From Aliiruegeria lutimaris (lineage in GTDB: Bacteria > Pseudomonadota > Alphaproteobacteria > Rhodobacterales > Rhodobacteraceae), in the NCBI RefSeq assembly GCF_900099935.1, contig NZ_FNEK01000039.1:1-44791 (forward strand): a stretch of DNA of 44,791 nt, in the 5' to 3' direction. Shown piece after piece: positions 29,310 through 37,897 of the stretch (its first letter is position 1; each line of letters opens with the position of its first letter). The position numbers and the translations under genes are program-made. Under the pieces are notes generated by a model. It had not been told where the DNA came from, made no database searches, and saw only the letters and a program-made list of their open reading frames with translations.

Positions 29310-29337
29310 TATATAGCAGATTTTCTGACGTTTTCAA
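29310..29337 (-). promoter_or_regulatory. Near-consensus promoter for carD
   Basis: TTGAAA and TATATA are separated by 16 bases on the minus strand (17 if the second box is read as ATATAT). They lie just after the fdxA terminator and about 160 bases before the carD start. It is the best housekeeping-type promoter match in the window. Confidence 0.65.
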
Positions 29338-29360
29338 AGTGCCGCAGCGCGGCAAGGACG

Positions 29361-29391
29361 AAAACCGCCTGAAATCATATGATTCAGGCGG
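29361..29391 (-). terminator. Intrinsic terminator of fdxA
   Basis: On the minus strand CCGCCTGAA and TTCAGGCGG form a 9-bp stem, extended by the palindrome TCATATGA, and are followed by TTTTCG. Confidence 0.82.
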
Positions 29392-29462
29392 AAAGGTGCC
29401 GTGCCGGTATGCGTTGCGCCGTTCGGCGAGCCCCGGAATGTCGGGCGGTCGCGATTCGCTTC

Positions 29463-29798
29463 TCAGCCGCCCTCGCCGGGGGCCTCGGAGAAGAACTCCA
29501 TCTTGTTCGGCTTGCCGTCCATTTCCTCGTAACCCGGCATCGGGTCCTTCTTGGAGACGATGACCGGCCAGAGTTCGGCATATTTCCGGTTGAACTCGAC
29601 CCATTTTTCCATGTCCGGCTCGGTATCCGGACGGATCGCATCGGCGGGGCATTCAGGCTCGCAGACACCGCAATCAATGCATTCATCGGGGTGGATCACC
29701 AGCGTGTTCTCTCCCTCGTAGAAGCAATCGACAGGACAGACCTCGACACAGTCGGTGTATTTGCAGGCAATGCAATTTTCGATGACGACATAGGTCAT
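29463..29798 (-). CDS. fdxA: Ferredoxin, seven-iron type
   Basis: FdxA is a small electron carrier with one [3Fe-4S] and one [4Fe-4S] cluster. The 111-residue product begins [29 protein letters not shown] and has the second motif [16 protein letters not shown]. The spacing of the first group (C-x7-C with CVEVCPVDC) is that of the 7Fe type, and the C-terminal extension ([15 protein letters not shown]) is the usual one. ATG 29798 follows a GGGGACC-rich leader; the longer frame upstream overlaps the S4 gene. It follows the S4 gene by 49 bases, probably in one transcript, and ends at its own terminator. Confidence 0.96.
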   Translation of the reverse strand: MTYVVIENCIACKYTDCVEVCPVDCFYEGENTLVIHPDECIDCGVCEPECPADAIRPDTEPDMEKWVEFNRKYAELWPVIVSKKDPMPGYEEMDGKPNKMEFFSEAPGEGG

Positions 29799-29847
29799 GG
29801 GGACCTCCGGATTGGCGTTTCGATAGGTGCTAGCCGAGTGCCACGGG

Positions 29848-30219
29848 CTAATCAAGCGACTCGGTGCGGGAATTGATGAGTCTGCGGCGTTCTTTTTTGG
29901 TTGGTCGCGGACCACCACCGACAAGTGGTTTTTGCGCCGGTTGTTCCTCCGGCGGGGAAAGGTCTTCGTAGAGCGCCCGGGCTTCCGGCGCCGGGCCGCG
30001 GCGGGTGCCGAGGGCGAGGATGCGGACCACGCGGATGGCGTTTGCCTGCGGAAAGGTCAGCACGTCGCCCGCGGAAACAGGGCGGGCCGGCTTGGAGATC
30101 CTGGTCGCGTTCACCCGGACCTTGCCTTCGGAGACCTGTTTCGCGGCAAGGCTGCGCGTCTTGAAGAAACGCGCGTGCCAGAGCCACTTGTCGATGCGAA
30201 GCGACGGTGTTTCGGTCAT
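29848..30219 (-). CDS. S4-domain RNA-binding protein (HslR/Hsp15-like)
   Basis: The 123-residue product starts with a full S4 RNA-binding domain ([44 protein letters not shown]) and ends with a basic tail ([15 protein letters not shown]). The small size, the W at the start of the domain and the basic tail fit Hsp15/HslR, which binds 50S subunits carrying stalled nascent chains. It lies downstream of a large RNA helicase and upstream of fdxA on the same strand. The combination helicase-S4-fdxA-carD is familiar in Rhodobacterales, though the functional link is not established. Confidence 0.9.
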   Translation of the reverse strand: MTETPSLRIDKWLWHARFFKTRSLAAKQVSEGKVRVNATRISKPARPVSAGDVLTFPQANAIRVVRILALGTRRGPAPEARALYEDLSPPEEQPAQKPLVGGGPRPTKKERRRLINSRTESLD

Positions 30220-30251
30220 CGGGGCGTCATTCCGCCAGAAAGCGGGAGGAT

Positions 30252-30313
30252 GGGGGGCGCTGCCCCCCGCGCTCTTGCGAGCGCTCCCCCCGAGGTATTT
30301 CGGGAAAGATGAA
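30252..30313 (+). repeat. Dispersed palindromic repeat, copy D (type 1 head)
   Basis: GGGGGGCGCTGCCCCCC, GCGCTC/GAGCGC hairpin, C-run, then GAGGTATTTCGGGAAAGATG. It lies between the helicase and the S4 gene, which run in the same direction on the minus strand, so copies are not limited to convergent gaps. Confidence 0.85.
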
Positions 30314-30348
30314 ATCCTCTCGTCCGGCGCACGGCAAGTGGCGCGCCG

Positions 30349-33300
30349 TCACTTCTTCTCCGTGAGCCCCATGAGGGCGGCGGCGAAGGGATTGTCCGGA
30401 TCGATCGGCTTTTCCTTTTTCGGCGGGCGAGCCTGGTAGGTCTTGGCGCCTTGCGGCTTGCCGCCGCCCTTGCCGCCACGGTGATCGCGGTCGCGACCGC
30501 CACCACCCTTGCCATCCTGGCGCTTGCCGCCCTTGCCGCCTTTGCCGCGGGGCTTGCCGCCATGTCCCTGGCGCTCTTCGCCGGCTTGCTGGCCGCGCCC
30601 CTGCCCTTGCTGGTCGCGGCGCGGGCGACCGCCGCCCTGGCGGCGGGGAGCCCAGCTGAATGTGTAGAAGATCTCGAGTTCCGGCTCGACCTCCGCGACC
30701 GCTTCGGTCTCTGTCTCGGTGACAGCTTCGGCCTCGGTGGCTGCCTCTGCGGCGACGGGAGCCTCTTCCATGGAGGCGACGGGTTCGGATTCCGGCGCTT
30801 CAGGCGCAGCGGCTTCCGGCTCGGTCGCCAATCCCTCGGCGGGTACATCGGCAGAAACGGGCACCTCCTCGACCGGGGCGTCCTCAGCCGGGGTTTCAGC
30901 CACCTCTTCAGGGGCTTGCGCTGCGTCCTCGACCTCGGCGGGAGAGTCTTCTGCGGTGGCCTCTGGCGCGTCGGCAGCCTCGGCCTCCTCCGGCTTGGCA
31001 TCCGGCGCGGCCGCTTTCACCTTGGCCCGCTCGCCTTTTTCGGCGCGGTAGCCAAGCCCTTGCAGCAGTTCGGCGAATTGCTCCAGCGTCATGCCGGTGA
31101 TCGACAGCATGTCGGGCGTTGCCTCGAAGCCGCCGCGGCTGTCTTCGCCACGCAACTGGTCGGCGAGGCGTTCCAGCATATCGATGCGGATCGCGCGCGA
31201 GCCGGCGATTCGGTAGCCGGACATGGCGGCATGTTCCTGCGGGGTGCCTTCGGGCACCGGCACGGTCACGAGTCCCGGCGGCGGCGCCTCGGGGAAATGG
31301 TCGAGATCGTTCCAGAGCGACCAGAGCACGAGGCGCAGGCGCGTCGGCGCGGGCTTGAGCAGAAGCGGCATGAAGATCGTGTACTGACCGAAACGCACGC
31401 CATGCTTGCGCAGCAGACCGCGGGCCTCCTGGTCGAGCGCCTTCACGTCCGCCGCGATGCCGTCGCGGGGCAACACGCCGAAGCCTTCGAGCATCTGGAA
31501 CGCGAAGCCACGCGGCATGCCGGTGAGCGTTTCATCCTTGCTCATGCTGAGAAGCGGCTCGAAGAGCGTTGCCACCTTGCGGTCGATGAAATGCTGCAGG
31601 CGGCGGGTGACCTTTTCGATCACGTCATGGCCGGCATCTTCTTCGACGAAAGCCTGCACTGCGGGTTTGAACGCATCGCCGCCCTTGACCAGCTTGCCGA
31701 CGGCATGCTCGCCCCACATCAACCCGCCCTGCTCGGTAAAGTCGATCTCGGTATCGGGCGCGTTGTAGAAGCGATCCGCGCGCAGGTGGAATTCCGGCCT
31801 CAGTGCCGTCATTGCCGCCTGGTGCAGCATCTTCGCCTCTTCCGGCGTTTGCGATGTGTCCTGGGAGAAGCGGAACCCCTCCAGACGGCCCACGAATTGA
31901 TCGGCAACCGTCACTTCACCCTTGTCGTTCACCTCGGCCACAAGGCTCTCCTTCTGCTTCAACCGCCGCAACAAGACGCTCGTACGCCGGTCAACAAATC
32001 TTTGAGTCAAAGCTCCGTGAAGAGCATCCGACAGGCGGTCTTCTACCGCGCGTGTTTCCCCGCGCCAATGCATTTCGTCATCTAACCAGCCCGAACGTTG
32101 CGCGACATACGTCCATGTGCGGATATACGCCAGTCTTTTGGACAATGTATCAATATCGCCGTCACTTCTATCGATGCGTTTGACCTGTCGGGCCATCCAG
32201 TCATCGGGCACCCGACCGACATCGTTCAGAAAACCGAAGATGCGACCCAGCAGGTTCGCGTGTTCGGAATGGCTGATGCCACGGAAATCGGGGATTCGGC
32301 ACACGTCCCAGAGCATGCGAACGCCGCGCGGGTTGCGGACACGGTGGATCACCTCCGGCTCGGCTGTCAGCGCCTTCAGCGCCATCAGGTCATCGGCCTC
32401 CCGTGTCCGGGTCAGGAGTTCGTCGTCCGTGCGCTCCTCAAGCGAGGCAATCAGCCGGGGGACGGTGCCGAACTCGAGATCCGAGTTACGCCATTGCAGC
32501 TTTCGGATCGGCGCGAAGCGGTGGTTGACGATTGCCTCGATCACCTCCTCGTCGAGCGGCGGGGCCTCGCCGGTGACGCCGAAGGTGCCATGGGTCTTGT
32601 AGCGCCCTGCCCGGCCGGCAATCTGGCCCAGTTCGTTGGGGGTGAGGTCGCGCATGCGGCGGCCATCGAACTTGCGCAACCCCGAGAGCGCGACATGGGT
32701 GATGTCGAGATTGAGGCCCATGCCGATGGCGTCGGTGGCAACCAGATAATCGACCTCGCCGGACTGGTAGAGTTCGACCTGGGCGTTGCGAGTGCGCGGG
32801 GAGAGCGCGCCCATGACCACCGCCGCCCCGCCCTTCTGCCGACGCAGCAACTCCGCGATCGCATAGACGTTCTCGACCGAGAAACCGACGATGGCGGAGC
32901 GCGGCGGCATGCGGGAGATCTTCTTGGAGCCGGCATAGGTCAGGTCCGAGAAGCGCTCGCGGCGCAGGAAATGGGCCTTGGGCACCAACGCGGCGATGGC
33001 CCCGCGCATCGTGTCGGCACCGAGAAACATGGTTTCATGCTGGCCGCGAGCATGCAGCAGCCGGTCGGTGAAGACGTGGCCGCGCTCGGGATCGGCGCAG
33101 AGCTGGATCTCGTCGATGGCGAGGAAGTCGGCGCCGATATCGGTCGGCATCGACTCGACCGTACAGACCCAATACTGCGCCCGCTGAGGCACGATCCGCT
33201 CCTCGCCGGTGACCAGCGCCACCACGGAGTGGCCGCGCAGCTTGACGATCCGGTCATAGACCTCGCGCGCCAGCAGCCTGAGCGGCAGGCCGATCACACC

Positions 33301-33390
33301 GGTGCGATGCGCCAGCATCCGCTCGATTGCGTAGTGCGTCTTGCCCGTATTGGTGGGGCCGAGCACCGCGGTGATGTTGGTCTGGCGCAT
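30349..33390 (-). CDS. SUV3-type RNA helicase with long disordered tail
   Basis: The 1013-residue product has a superfamily 2 helicase core of the mitochondrial SUV3 kind: Walker A GPTNTGKT at residues 11-18 right at the N-terminus, DEIQ at 93-96, SPRTRNAQVELYQSGEV, VATDAIGMGLNLDI, and motif VI QIAGRAGRYK at 256-265. A helical middle region extends to about 780. After that comes a low-complexity acidic Ala/Glu/Pro segment (about 785-905) and a basic Gly/Arg/Lys/Gln-rich segment (about 910-985). The last part has PIDPDNPFAAALMGL. The tail resembles RNA-chaperone or degradosome scaffolds. The start is the first ATG and leaves only 10 residues before Walker A, as is common in the family. Confidence 0.9.
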   Translation of the reverse strand: MRQTNITAVLGPTNTGKTHYAIERMLAHRTGVIGLPLRLLAREVYDRIVKLRGHSVVALVTGEERIVPQRAQYWVCTVESMPTDIGADFLAIDEIQLCADPERGHVFTDRLLHARGQHETMFLGADTMRGAIAALVPKAHFLRRERFSDLTYAGSKKISRMPPRSAIVGFSVENVYAIAELLRRQKGGAAVVMGALSPRTRNAQVELYQSGEVDYLVATDAIGMGLNLDITHVALSGLRKFDGRRMRDLTPNELGQIAGRAGRYKTHGTFGVTGEAPPLDEEVIEAIVNHRFAPIRKLQWRNSDLEFGTVPRLIASLEERTDDELLTRTREADDLMALKALTAEPEVIHRVRNPRGVRMLWDVCRIPDFRGISHSEHANLLGRIFGFLNDVGRVPDDWMARQVKRIDRSDGDIDTLSKRLAYIRTWTYVAQRSGWLDDEMHWRGETRAVEDRLSDALHGALTQRFVDRRTSVLLRRLKQKESLVAEVNDKGEVTVADQFVGRLEGFRFSQDTSQTPEEAKMLHQAAMTALRPEFHLRADRFYNAPDTEIDFTEQGGLMWGEHAVGKLVKGGDAFKPAVQAFVEEDAGHDVIEKVTRRLQHFIDRKVATLFEPLLSMSKDETLTGMPRGFAFQMLEGFGVLPRDGIAADVKALDQEARGLLRKHGVRFGQYTIFMPLLLKPAPTRLRLVLWSLWNDLDHFPEAPPPGLVTVPVPEGTPQEHAAMSGYRIAGSRAIRIDMLERLADQLRGEDSRGGFEATPDMLSITGMTLEQFAELLQGLGYRAEKGERAKVKAAAPDAKPEEAEAADAPEATAEDSPAEVEDAAQAPEEVAETPAEDAPVEEVPVSADVPAEGLATEPEAAAPEAPESEPVASMEEAPVAAEAATEAEAVTETETEAVAEVEPELEIFYTFSWAPRRQGGGRPRRDQQGQGRGQQAGEERQGHGGKPRGKGGKGGKRQDGKGGGGRDRDHRGGKGGGKPQGAKTYQARPPKKEKPIDPDNPFAAALMGLTEKK

Positions 33391-33589
33391 CTGGGAGGGG
33401 TCTATGTTCGATCTGTTCGGGACGAGAGTGAATATCGGCTGGGCTCAGGGCGCCCCAGTCAAACCGCTGGGGTCGGCACCCTGTCCGGGGTCACGCCCCT
33501 CTTGTCTGCGCTCATCTGGAAACGGATCGTTCGGGTCTGCCGGGGTCCTTCATGCCACATCTCAAGTCCCCTCTCTTGCCAAGGCCGAC

Positions 33590-34159
33590 CTAGAGATGCT
33601 CGCCCTCGACGGTTTTCGACAGCCGTTCGATGGCTTCGTGTAATTCAGGGCGGTGGGGATGTATAGCCTCGACGGCGCGATAAGCCTCCAGTGCTTCCTT
33701 CTCGTGACCCAACTCCTCGAAGATCACCGCGAGCCCCATCAGCGCGCCGAAATGATTCGGGTTGAGCGCGAGCGTCTGGCGGATGTCTTCCAGCGAGAGG
33801 CCGAGTTCGCCCATGTGGAAAAAGACCGTGGCGCGGGCGTTCCAGCCTTCGGCGAAATCGGGCGCATGGTCCGTCAGCGCCGTCAGATGTTCCACAGCCG
33901 TGTCCAGATCACCCGATTCGAGCGCGGCCGTTCCCCGGCGCAGCAAAAGATCCATGGCGGGAGATCCCGACTTGGCCCATTGCTGAAGTATACTATCCTC
34001 TATCTGAACCCAGCCGGGTTGTTCGGGTTTCGCCAATTCACCAAGGAGGCGCTCGACCTCCTCCGATCCCATAGCCTGCCCGAACGCGGGCAAAGAAATT
34101 ACGTTAACGGCAAGAAATGCCGCAACGAACCGGTTGAGAGAGCGTGCATAGCTAATCAT
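33590..34159 (-). CDS. Periplasmic TPR-repeat protein
   Basis: The 189-residue product has a signal peptide (RFVAAFLAVNVISLPAFGQA, probable cleavage after AFG) and about three tetratricopeptide repeats from residue 65 on: DLLLRRGTAALESGDLDTAVEHL, AEGWNARATVFFHMGELGLSLED and ALMGLAVIFEELGHEKEALEAY-type sequence. TPR domains bind other proteins, and no partner is evident. It lies 200 bases upstream of the helicase on the same strand and is divergent from the SCP2-like gene. Confidence 0.85.
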   Translation of the reverse strand: MISYARSLNRFVAAFLAVNVISLPAFGQAMGSEEVERLLGELAKPEQPGWVQIEDSILQQWAKSGSPAMDLLLRRGTAALESGDLDTAVEHLTALTDHAPDFAEGWNARATVFFHMGELGLSLEDIRQTLALNPNHFGALMGLAVIFEELGHEKEALEAYRAVEAIHPHRPELHEAIERLSKTVEGEHL

Positions 34160-34230
34160 AACGGTCGAAGTCTAACGAGATCGCCGGAGAATCCAACAAG
34201 CCGCCGATCAAAATCATTGGAGGATAACGC

Positions 34231-34518
34231 GTGAGTGAACTTATCGAGAAGGCCGTGGCGGCACTGAGCGAGCGTATGGACGGCGAACTTGCCGGCTCTG
34301 CCAAGTTCGTGCTGTCGGGCGAAGGCACCATCATGATCGACGCTGCGGGCGTACGCGCGGGCGACGAGGAGGCCGACGTGACGCTGACCGCCGATGCGGA
34401 CGTGTTCCAGCAGATCCTGGAAGGCGATCTGAACCCGACCGGCGCTTTCATGTCCGGAAAGCTCACCGTTGACGGCGACATGGGCCTTGCCATGCAGCTG
34501 GCCAGCGTCCTGTCCTGA
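34231..34518 (+). CDS. SCP2 sterol-binding domain protein
   Basis: The 95-residue product is a single SCP2-like domain. Landmarks are GSAKFVLSGEGTIMIDAAGV, DVTLTADADVFQQILEGDL and a C-terminal AFMSGKLTVDGDMGLAMQL, the family's closing motif. SCP2 domains bind lipids such as fatty acyl chains in a hydrophobic pocket. It starts with GTG after TTGGAGGA and is followed without a gap by a lysophospholipase-like gene, which suggests a joint lipid-related role. Cytoplasmic, no signal peptide. Confidence 0.92.
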   Translation: MSELIEKAVAALSERMDGELAGSAKFVLSGEGTIMIDAAGVRAGDEEADVTLTADADVFQQILEGDLNPTGAFMSGKLTVDGDMGLAMQLASVLS

Positions 34519-34524
34519 GTGGGA

Positions 34525-35466
34525 ATGGAGCGCGCTCCCTTCTTTCATGACATTGCCGACGCGCCCGAGGGCGCCTCGGCCTTCTGGGTAACGGCTGCTG
34601 ACGGGGTGCGCCTGCGCGTGGCCCTGCTCGCCCCGCCGCCGGCGGATGCGCGGGGCACGGTGCTGCTGTTCACCGGCCGCACGGAGTATGTCGAGAAATA
34701 CGGCCCCGCCGCTACCGAGCTTCAGGCACGCGGCTATGGCTGCCTGAGCCTGGACTGGCGCGGCCAGGGCCTTTCGGACCGTCCGCTCGACGACCCGGCC
34801 ACCGGCCATGTGGGACGGTTTTCCGAGTACCAGATCGACATCGACGGTTTGATGCGGACAGCCGAGGCGTTGTCCCTGCCCGCGCCTTTCTTTCTGATTG
34901 CCCATTCCATGGGTGGCGGCATCGGATTGCGCGCGTTGCACGGCAAGCTGCCTGTGCGAGCGGCAGCCTTTACCGGGCCGATGTGGGGCATCGCCCTGCC
35001 CGCCATGCTGCGTCCCGTAGCGCAGATTCTGGCCGCTCTCGGCCACTCGACCGGTTTCGGGCATAGTTTCGCGCCCTCGACCAAGCCGGAGACCTATGTT
35101 CTGGAAGCGCCATTCGAGGATAACACTCTGACGACCGACCGGCAGATGTTCGACTGGATGCGCGGACAGCTTCGCGCCCATCCCGAGCTTGCCCTGGGCG
35201 GGCCGTCGATGACCTGGCTGCATGAGGCCTTCACGGAGCTGCGCGCGCTGCGGGAAATGCCCGCGCCCGACCTGCCCTGCCTGACCTGGGTGGGGGGCAA
35301 TGAGCGGATTGTCGACATTCCGGCCATTCGCCGGCAGATGACGGCTTGGCCGAAGGGGAAGTTGATCGAGATCCCCGGGGCGGAACATGAGGTGATGATG
35401 GAACCGGAAGCGACGCGGCGCGCCTTTTTCGACGCGACGGCGGAGCTGTTTGGCCGCGCGGTCTGA
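34525..35466 (+). CDS. Alpha/beta hydrolase, lysophospholipase L2-like
   Basis: The 313-residue product is an alpha/beta hydrolase with the nucleophile elbow IAHSMGGGIG. The preceding blocks are VLLFTGRTEYVEKYGP and LSLDWRGQGLSDRP, and a late acid/histidine pair lies in WVGGNERIVDIP and IPGAEHEVMMEP. The family (PldB-like) removes an acyl chain from lysophospholipids or monoglycerides; the actual substrate here is not known. The GTG directly after the SCP2 stop (34519) is also a possible start, two codons upstream. A repeat copy follows the stop. Confidence 0.88.
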   Translation: MERAPFFHDIADAPEGASAFWVTAADGVRLRVALLAPPPADARGTVLLFTGRTEYVEKYGPAATELQARGYGCLSLDWRGQGLSDRPLDDPATGHVGRFSEYQIDIDGLMRTAEALSLPAPFFLIAHSMGGGIGLRALHGKLPVRAAAFTGPMWGIALPAMLRPVAQILAALGHSTGFGHSFAPSTKPETYVLEAPFEDNTLTTDRQMFDWMRGQLRAHPELALGGPSMTWLHEAFTELRALREMPAPDLPCLTWVGGNERIVDIPAIRRQMTAWPKGKLIEIPGAEHEVMMEPEATRRAFFDATAELFGRAV

Positions 35467-35498
35467 CCACCCCTGGCGTGATTGCGGCATCTGTCGCA

Positions 35499-35541
35499 GG
35501 GGGGCGCTGCCCCCCGAAGTATTTCCGGAAAGATGATTGGG
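35499..35541 (+). repeat. Dispersed palindromic repeat, copy E (short type 1)
   Basis: GGGGGGCGCTGCCCCCC runs directly into GAAGTATTTCCGGAAAGATG. The inner GCGCTC hairpin present in copies B, C and D is missing, so this looks like an internal deletion derivative. Confidence 0.8.
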
Positions 35542-35648
35542 GCCGTTTTCGCGGTTGTCGGGCTTGGGATTGCTTGTTCCGGGGCGCTCTGTCTGGTAAA
35601 GCGCGCCGCCTTGGGCTACCAGAGCCTACATTTTCCGGGGAGCCGACC

Positions 35649-36740
35649 TTGACCGAATCCTATGCCGAAGCAATTTCTCCAATCGAGGAGATCATCGAAG
35701 ACGCCCGCAACGGCCGCATGTTCATCCTTGTCGATCACGAGGACCGCGAGAATGAAGGCGATCTCTGCATCCCGGCCCAGATGGCTACACCCGACGCGAT
35801 CAACTTCATGGCCACCCATGGGCGCGGGCTGATCTGCCTGACGCTGACCGGCGAGCGCATCGACGCGCTCGGCCTGCCGTTGATGGCTTCCTACAATTCC
35901 TCGCGCCACGAGACGGCCTTTACCGTGTCGATCGAGGCCCGCGAGGGCGTGACCACCGGCATCTCGGCCCACGACCGTGCCCGCTCCGTGGCCGTGGCCA
36001 TCGACAGCGCCGCGACGGCGGCCGATATCGCCACGCCCGGTCATGTCTTCCCGCTGCGCGCACGCGATGGCGGCGTTCTGGTGCGGGCCGGCCATACCGA
36101 GGCCGCCGTGGACGTCTCCCGGCTTGCCGGTCTCAACCCTTCTGGCGTGATCTGCGAAGTCATGAGTGACGATGGCACCATGGCCCGCCTTCCCGAACTG
36201 ATCGCTTTCGGCCAGAAACACGGGCTCAAGATCGGCACGATTTCCGACCTGATCGCCTATCGTCGCCGGCACGACAACCTCGTGCAGGAGACCGAGCGCC
36301 GCAACGTGACCTCGCATTTCGGCGGCGAGTGGGAAATGCGCATCTTTACCGACGGCACCGAAGGCACGGAGCACGTGGCGCTGGTCAAGGGCGACATCAC
36401 CACGCCGGAGCCCGTGTTGGTGCGGACCCATGCGCTCGACCCGCTGGCCGACCTGCTGGGCATTGGCGTGGTCCGGCCCGACCTGCTGGGGCGTGCGATG
36501 GAGATTATCGCCAAGGAAGGCCGTGGTGTTGTCTGCCTGTTCCGCGAGCCGCAGCCCAAGCTGCATCGCGAGGAAGAAGAAGGCCCACGCACCGTCAAGC
36601 ATACCGGGCTTGGCGCGCAGATCCTGTCGGAGCTGGGTTTGAACGAGCTGGTACTGCTGACCAATTCGCCGGCCACGCGTTATGTCGGCCTCGACGCCTA
36701 CGGGCTGACCATCACCGGCACCCGCCCGATCACGGAGTAG
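35649..36740 (+). CDS. ribB: 3,4-dihydroxy-2-butanone 4-phosphate synthase with degenerate GTP cyclohydrolase II domain (RibBX type)
   Basis: The N-terminal half (residues 1-205) is an intact RibB domain with VDHEDRENEGDLCIPA, HGRGLICLTLT, TAFTVSIEAREGVTTGISA and GHTEAAVDVSRLAG. It makes the four-carbon riboflavin precursor from ribulose 5-phosphate. The C-terminal half follows the fold of GTP cyclohydrolase II (HVALVKGDI, PVLVRTHA, KEGRGVVCLFRE), but the zinc-binding RCDCG stretch and the RQEGRNIGL region are gone. That half should therefore not hydrolyse GTP. The 363-residue length is short for RibBA. The TTG at 35649 is the likely start. It is followed 3 bases later by ribH. Confidence 0.93.
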   Translation: MTESYAEAISPIEEIIEDARNGRMFILVDHEDRENEGDLCIPAQMATPDAINFMATHGRGLICLTLTGERIDALGLPLMASYNSSRHETAFTVSIEAREGVTTGISAHDRARSVAVAIDSAATAADIATPGHVFPLRARDGGVLVRAGHTEAAVDVSRLAGLNPSGVICEVMSDDGTMARLPELIAFGQKHGLKIGTISDLIAYRRRHDNLVQETERRNVTSHFGGEWEMRIFTDGTEGTEHVALVKGDITTPEPVLVRTHALDPLADLLGIGVVRPDLLGRAMEIIAKEGRGVVCLFREPQPKLHREEEEGPRTVKHTGLGAQILSELGLNELVLLTNSPATRYVGLDAYGLTITGTRPITE

Positions 36741-36743
36741 ACC

Positions 36744-37295
36744 ATGGCTCAAGCCGAGACCCACTACACGCTTCCGCTACCGAGCTTCGACAAGCCCGTG
36801 AAGCTGCTTATCGTTGTCGCCCCTTACTACAAGGACATCGCCGACGAGCTGGTTGCCGGTGCCAAGGCGGAGATCGAGAAGGCTGGCGGGGAATGGGAGT
36901 TGGTCGAGGTGCCCGGTGCGCTGGAAGTGCCGACCGCGATCCGCATCGCCTATCGCCAGGCGAATTTCGATGCCTTCGTCGCGCTTGGCTGTGTCATTCG
37001 CGGCGAGACCACGCATTACGACACGGTCTGCAATGACAGCTCGCGCGCACTGCAACTGCTGGGACTGGACGGGGCCTGTATCGGCAACGGCATCCTGACC
37101 GTGGAGAACCGCGGCCAGGCCGTGGCCCGCGCGGAAGCCGCCGGGCAGAACAAGGGCGGCGGCGCGGCGGCGGCGGCGCTGCATTTGATCGCGTTGACCC
37201 GTAAATACGGCGGCGCGAAGGAACAAATCGGCTTCAAACCCCTGCGCGACGAGATCCTGCTCGCCGGCGAACCGGATGGGTCCAAAACCGCATGA
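36744..37295 (+). CDS. ribH: 6,7-dimethyl-8-ribityllumazine synthase
   Basis: RibH condenses the RibB product with the ribitylaminouracil to give lumazine, the last step before riboflavin synthase. The 183-residue product has VPGALEVPTAIRIA, the catalytic histidine region LGCVIRGETTHYDTVCND, and the late NGILTVENRGQAVARA and NKGGGAAAAALHL blocks. It has a slightly longer N-terminus than the 156-residue E. coli protein. It follows ribB by 3 bases and overlaps nusB by four (ATGA), so the three are one operon. Confidence 0.97.
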   Translation: MAQAETHYTLPLPSFDKPVKLLIVVAPYYKDIADELVAGAKAEIEKAGGEWELVEVPGALEVPTAIRIAYRQANFDAFVALGCVIRGETTHYDTVCNDSSRALQLLGLDGACIGNGILTVENRGQAVARAEAAGQNKGGGAAAAALHLIALTRKYGGAKEQIGFKPLRDEILLAGEPDGSKTA

Positions 37296-37750
37296 CCGAC
37301 AAGAAACAGATGCGTTCGGCCGCGCGGCTCTATGCCGTGCAGGCCCTGTTCCAGATGGAAAGCTCCGGGCAGACGACCGAGTCGGTCGTCAAGGAGTTCA
37401 AGGACCTGCGCTTTGGCGCCACCTATGACGATATCGGCGAGTTCGCCGAGGCCGATCCGGAGATGTTCCGCAAACTGGTCTTCACGGCGGTGAACGAGCA
37501 GGCGAAGATCGACCAGATGACCCACCGCGCGCTGGTGGCCAAGTGGCCGATCGCGCGGATCGACCCGACTTTGCGGGCGCTGTTCCGTGCGGCCGGGGCG
37601 GAATTGGTCGAGGCCGTGACGCCGCCGAAAGTGGTGATCGTGGAATACGTGGATGTGGCCAAGGCCTTCTTCCCCGAGGGGCGCGAGCCGAAATTCGTCA
37701 ATGCCGTGCTCGACCACATGGCGCGCGAGGCGCAGCCGGAGAAGTTCTGA
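37292..37750 (+). CDS. nusB: Transcription antitermination factor NusB
   Basis: NusB is an all-helical protein that, with NusE (S10), binds boxA in rRNA operons for antitermination. The 152-residue product starts with the typical RSAARLYAVQALFQMESSG and has the C-terminal ALFRAAGAEL, PPKVVIVEYVDVAKAFFPE and KFVNAVLDHMAR motifs. Its start overlaps the ribH stop. The ribH-nusB pair is widely conserved in bacteria. Confidence 0.97.
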   Translation: MTDKKQMRSAARLYAVQALFQMESSGQTTESVVKEFKDLRFGATYDDIGEFAEADPEMFRKLVFTAVNEQAKIDQMTHRALVAKWPIARIDPTLRALFRAAGAELVEAVTPPKVVIVEYVDVAKAFFPEGREPKFVNAVLDHMAREAQPEKF

Positions 37751-37897
37751 GCAAGGGTTCTCTATTGGTTGCGGAATCCCGGTGTTCCATCCCCGCAACA
37801 TCGTTGCTGCATGGCACCAACTCGGGAAGACAAAGCCGCTCACAACATGCTACGTCGGTACCTAGGAAAAAACTAAGCGGGAGGAGGCGCGGAAACC

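Larger units (their letters stand above)
29151..29462. other. Leader region between fdxA and carD
   Basis: The 312 bases contain, in minus-strand order, the fdxA terminator (29391-29361), a near-consensus promoter (29337-29310), and an untranslated leader of about 150 bases before carD. The leader contains GC-rich inverted segments near 29190-29230 (CTCCGGAGA-type), which could fold. No other gene is seen. Confidence 0.55.

Noticed and set aside
30451-32085. 544-residue plus-strand open frame opposite the helicase
   Set aside because: Shadow of the helicase gene. Its apparent Ala-rich hydrophobic start comes from the antisense of the Gly/Lys-rich tail.
33391-33589. Small gene between the TPR protein and the helicase
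   Set aside because: The only protein-like minus-strand frame (ADPNDPFPDERRQEGRDPG) has a stop directly upstream and no start codon.
35542-35648. FMN riboswitch before ribB
   Set aside because: The leader is too short after the repeat copy and lacks the conserved FMN aptamer blocks.
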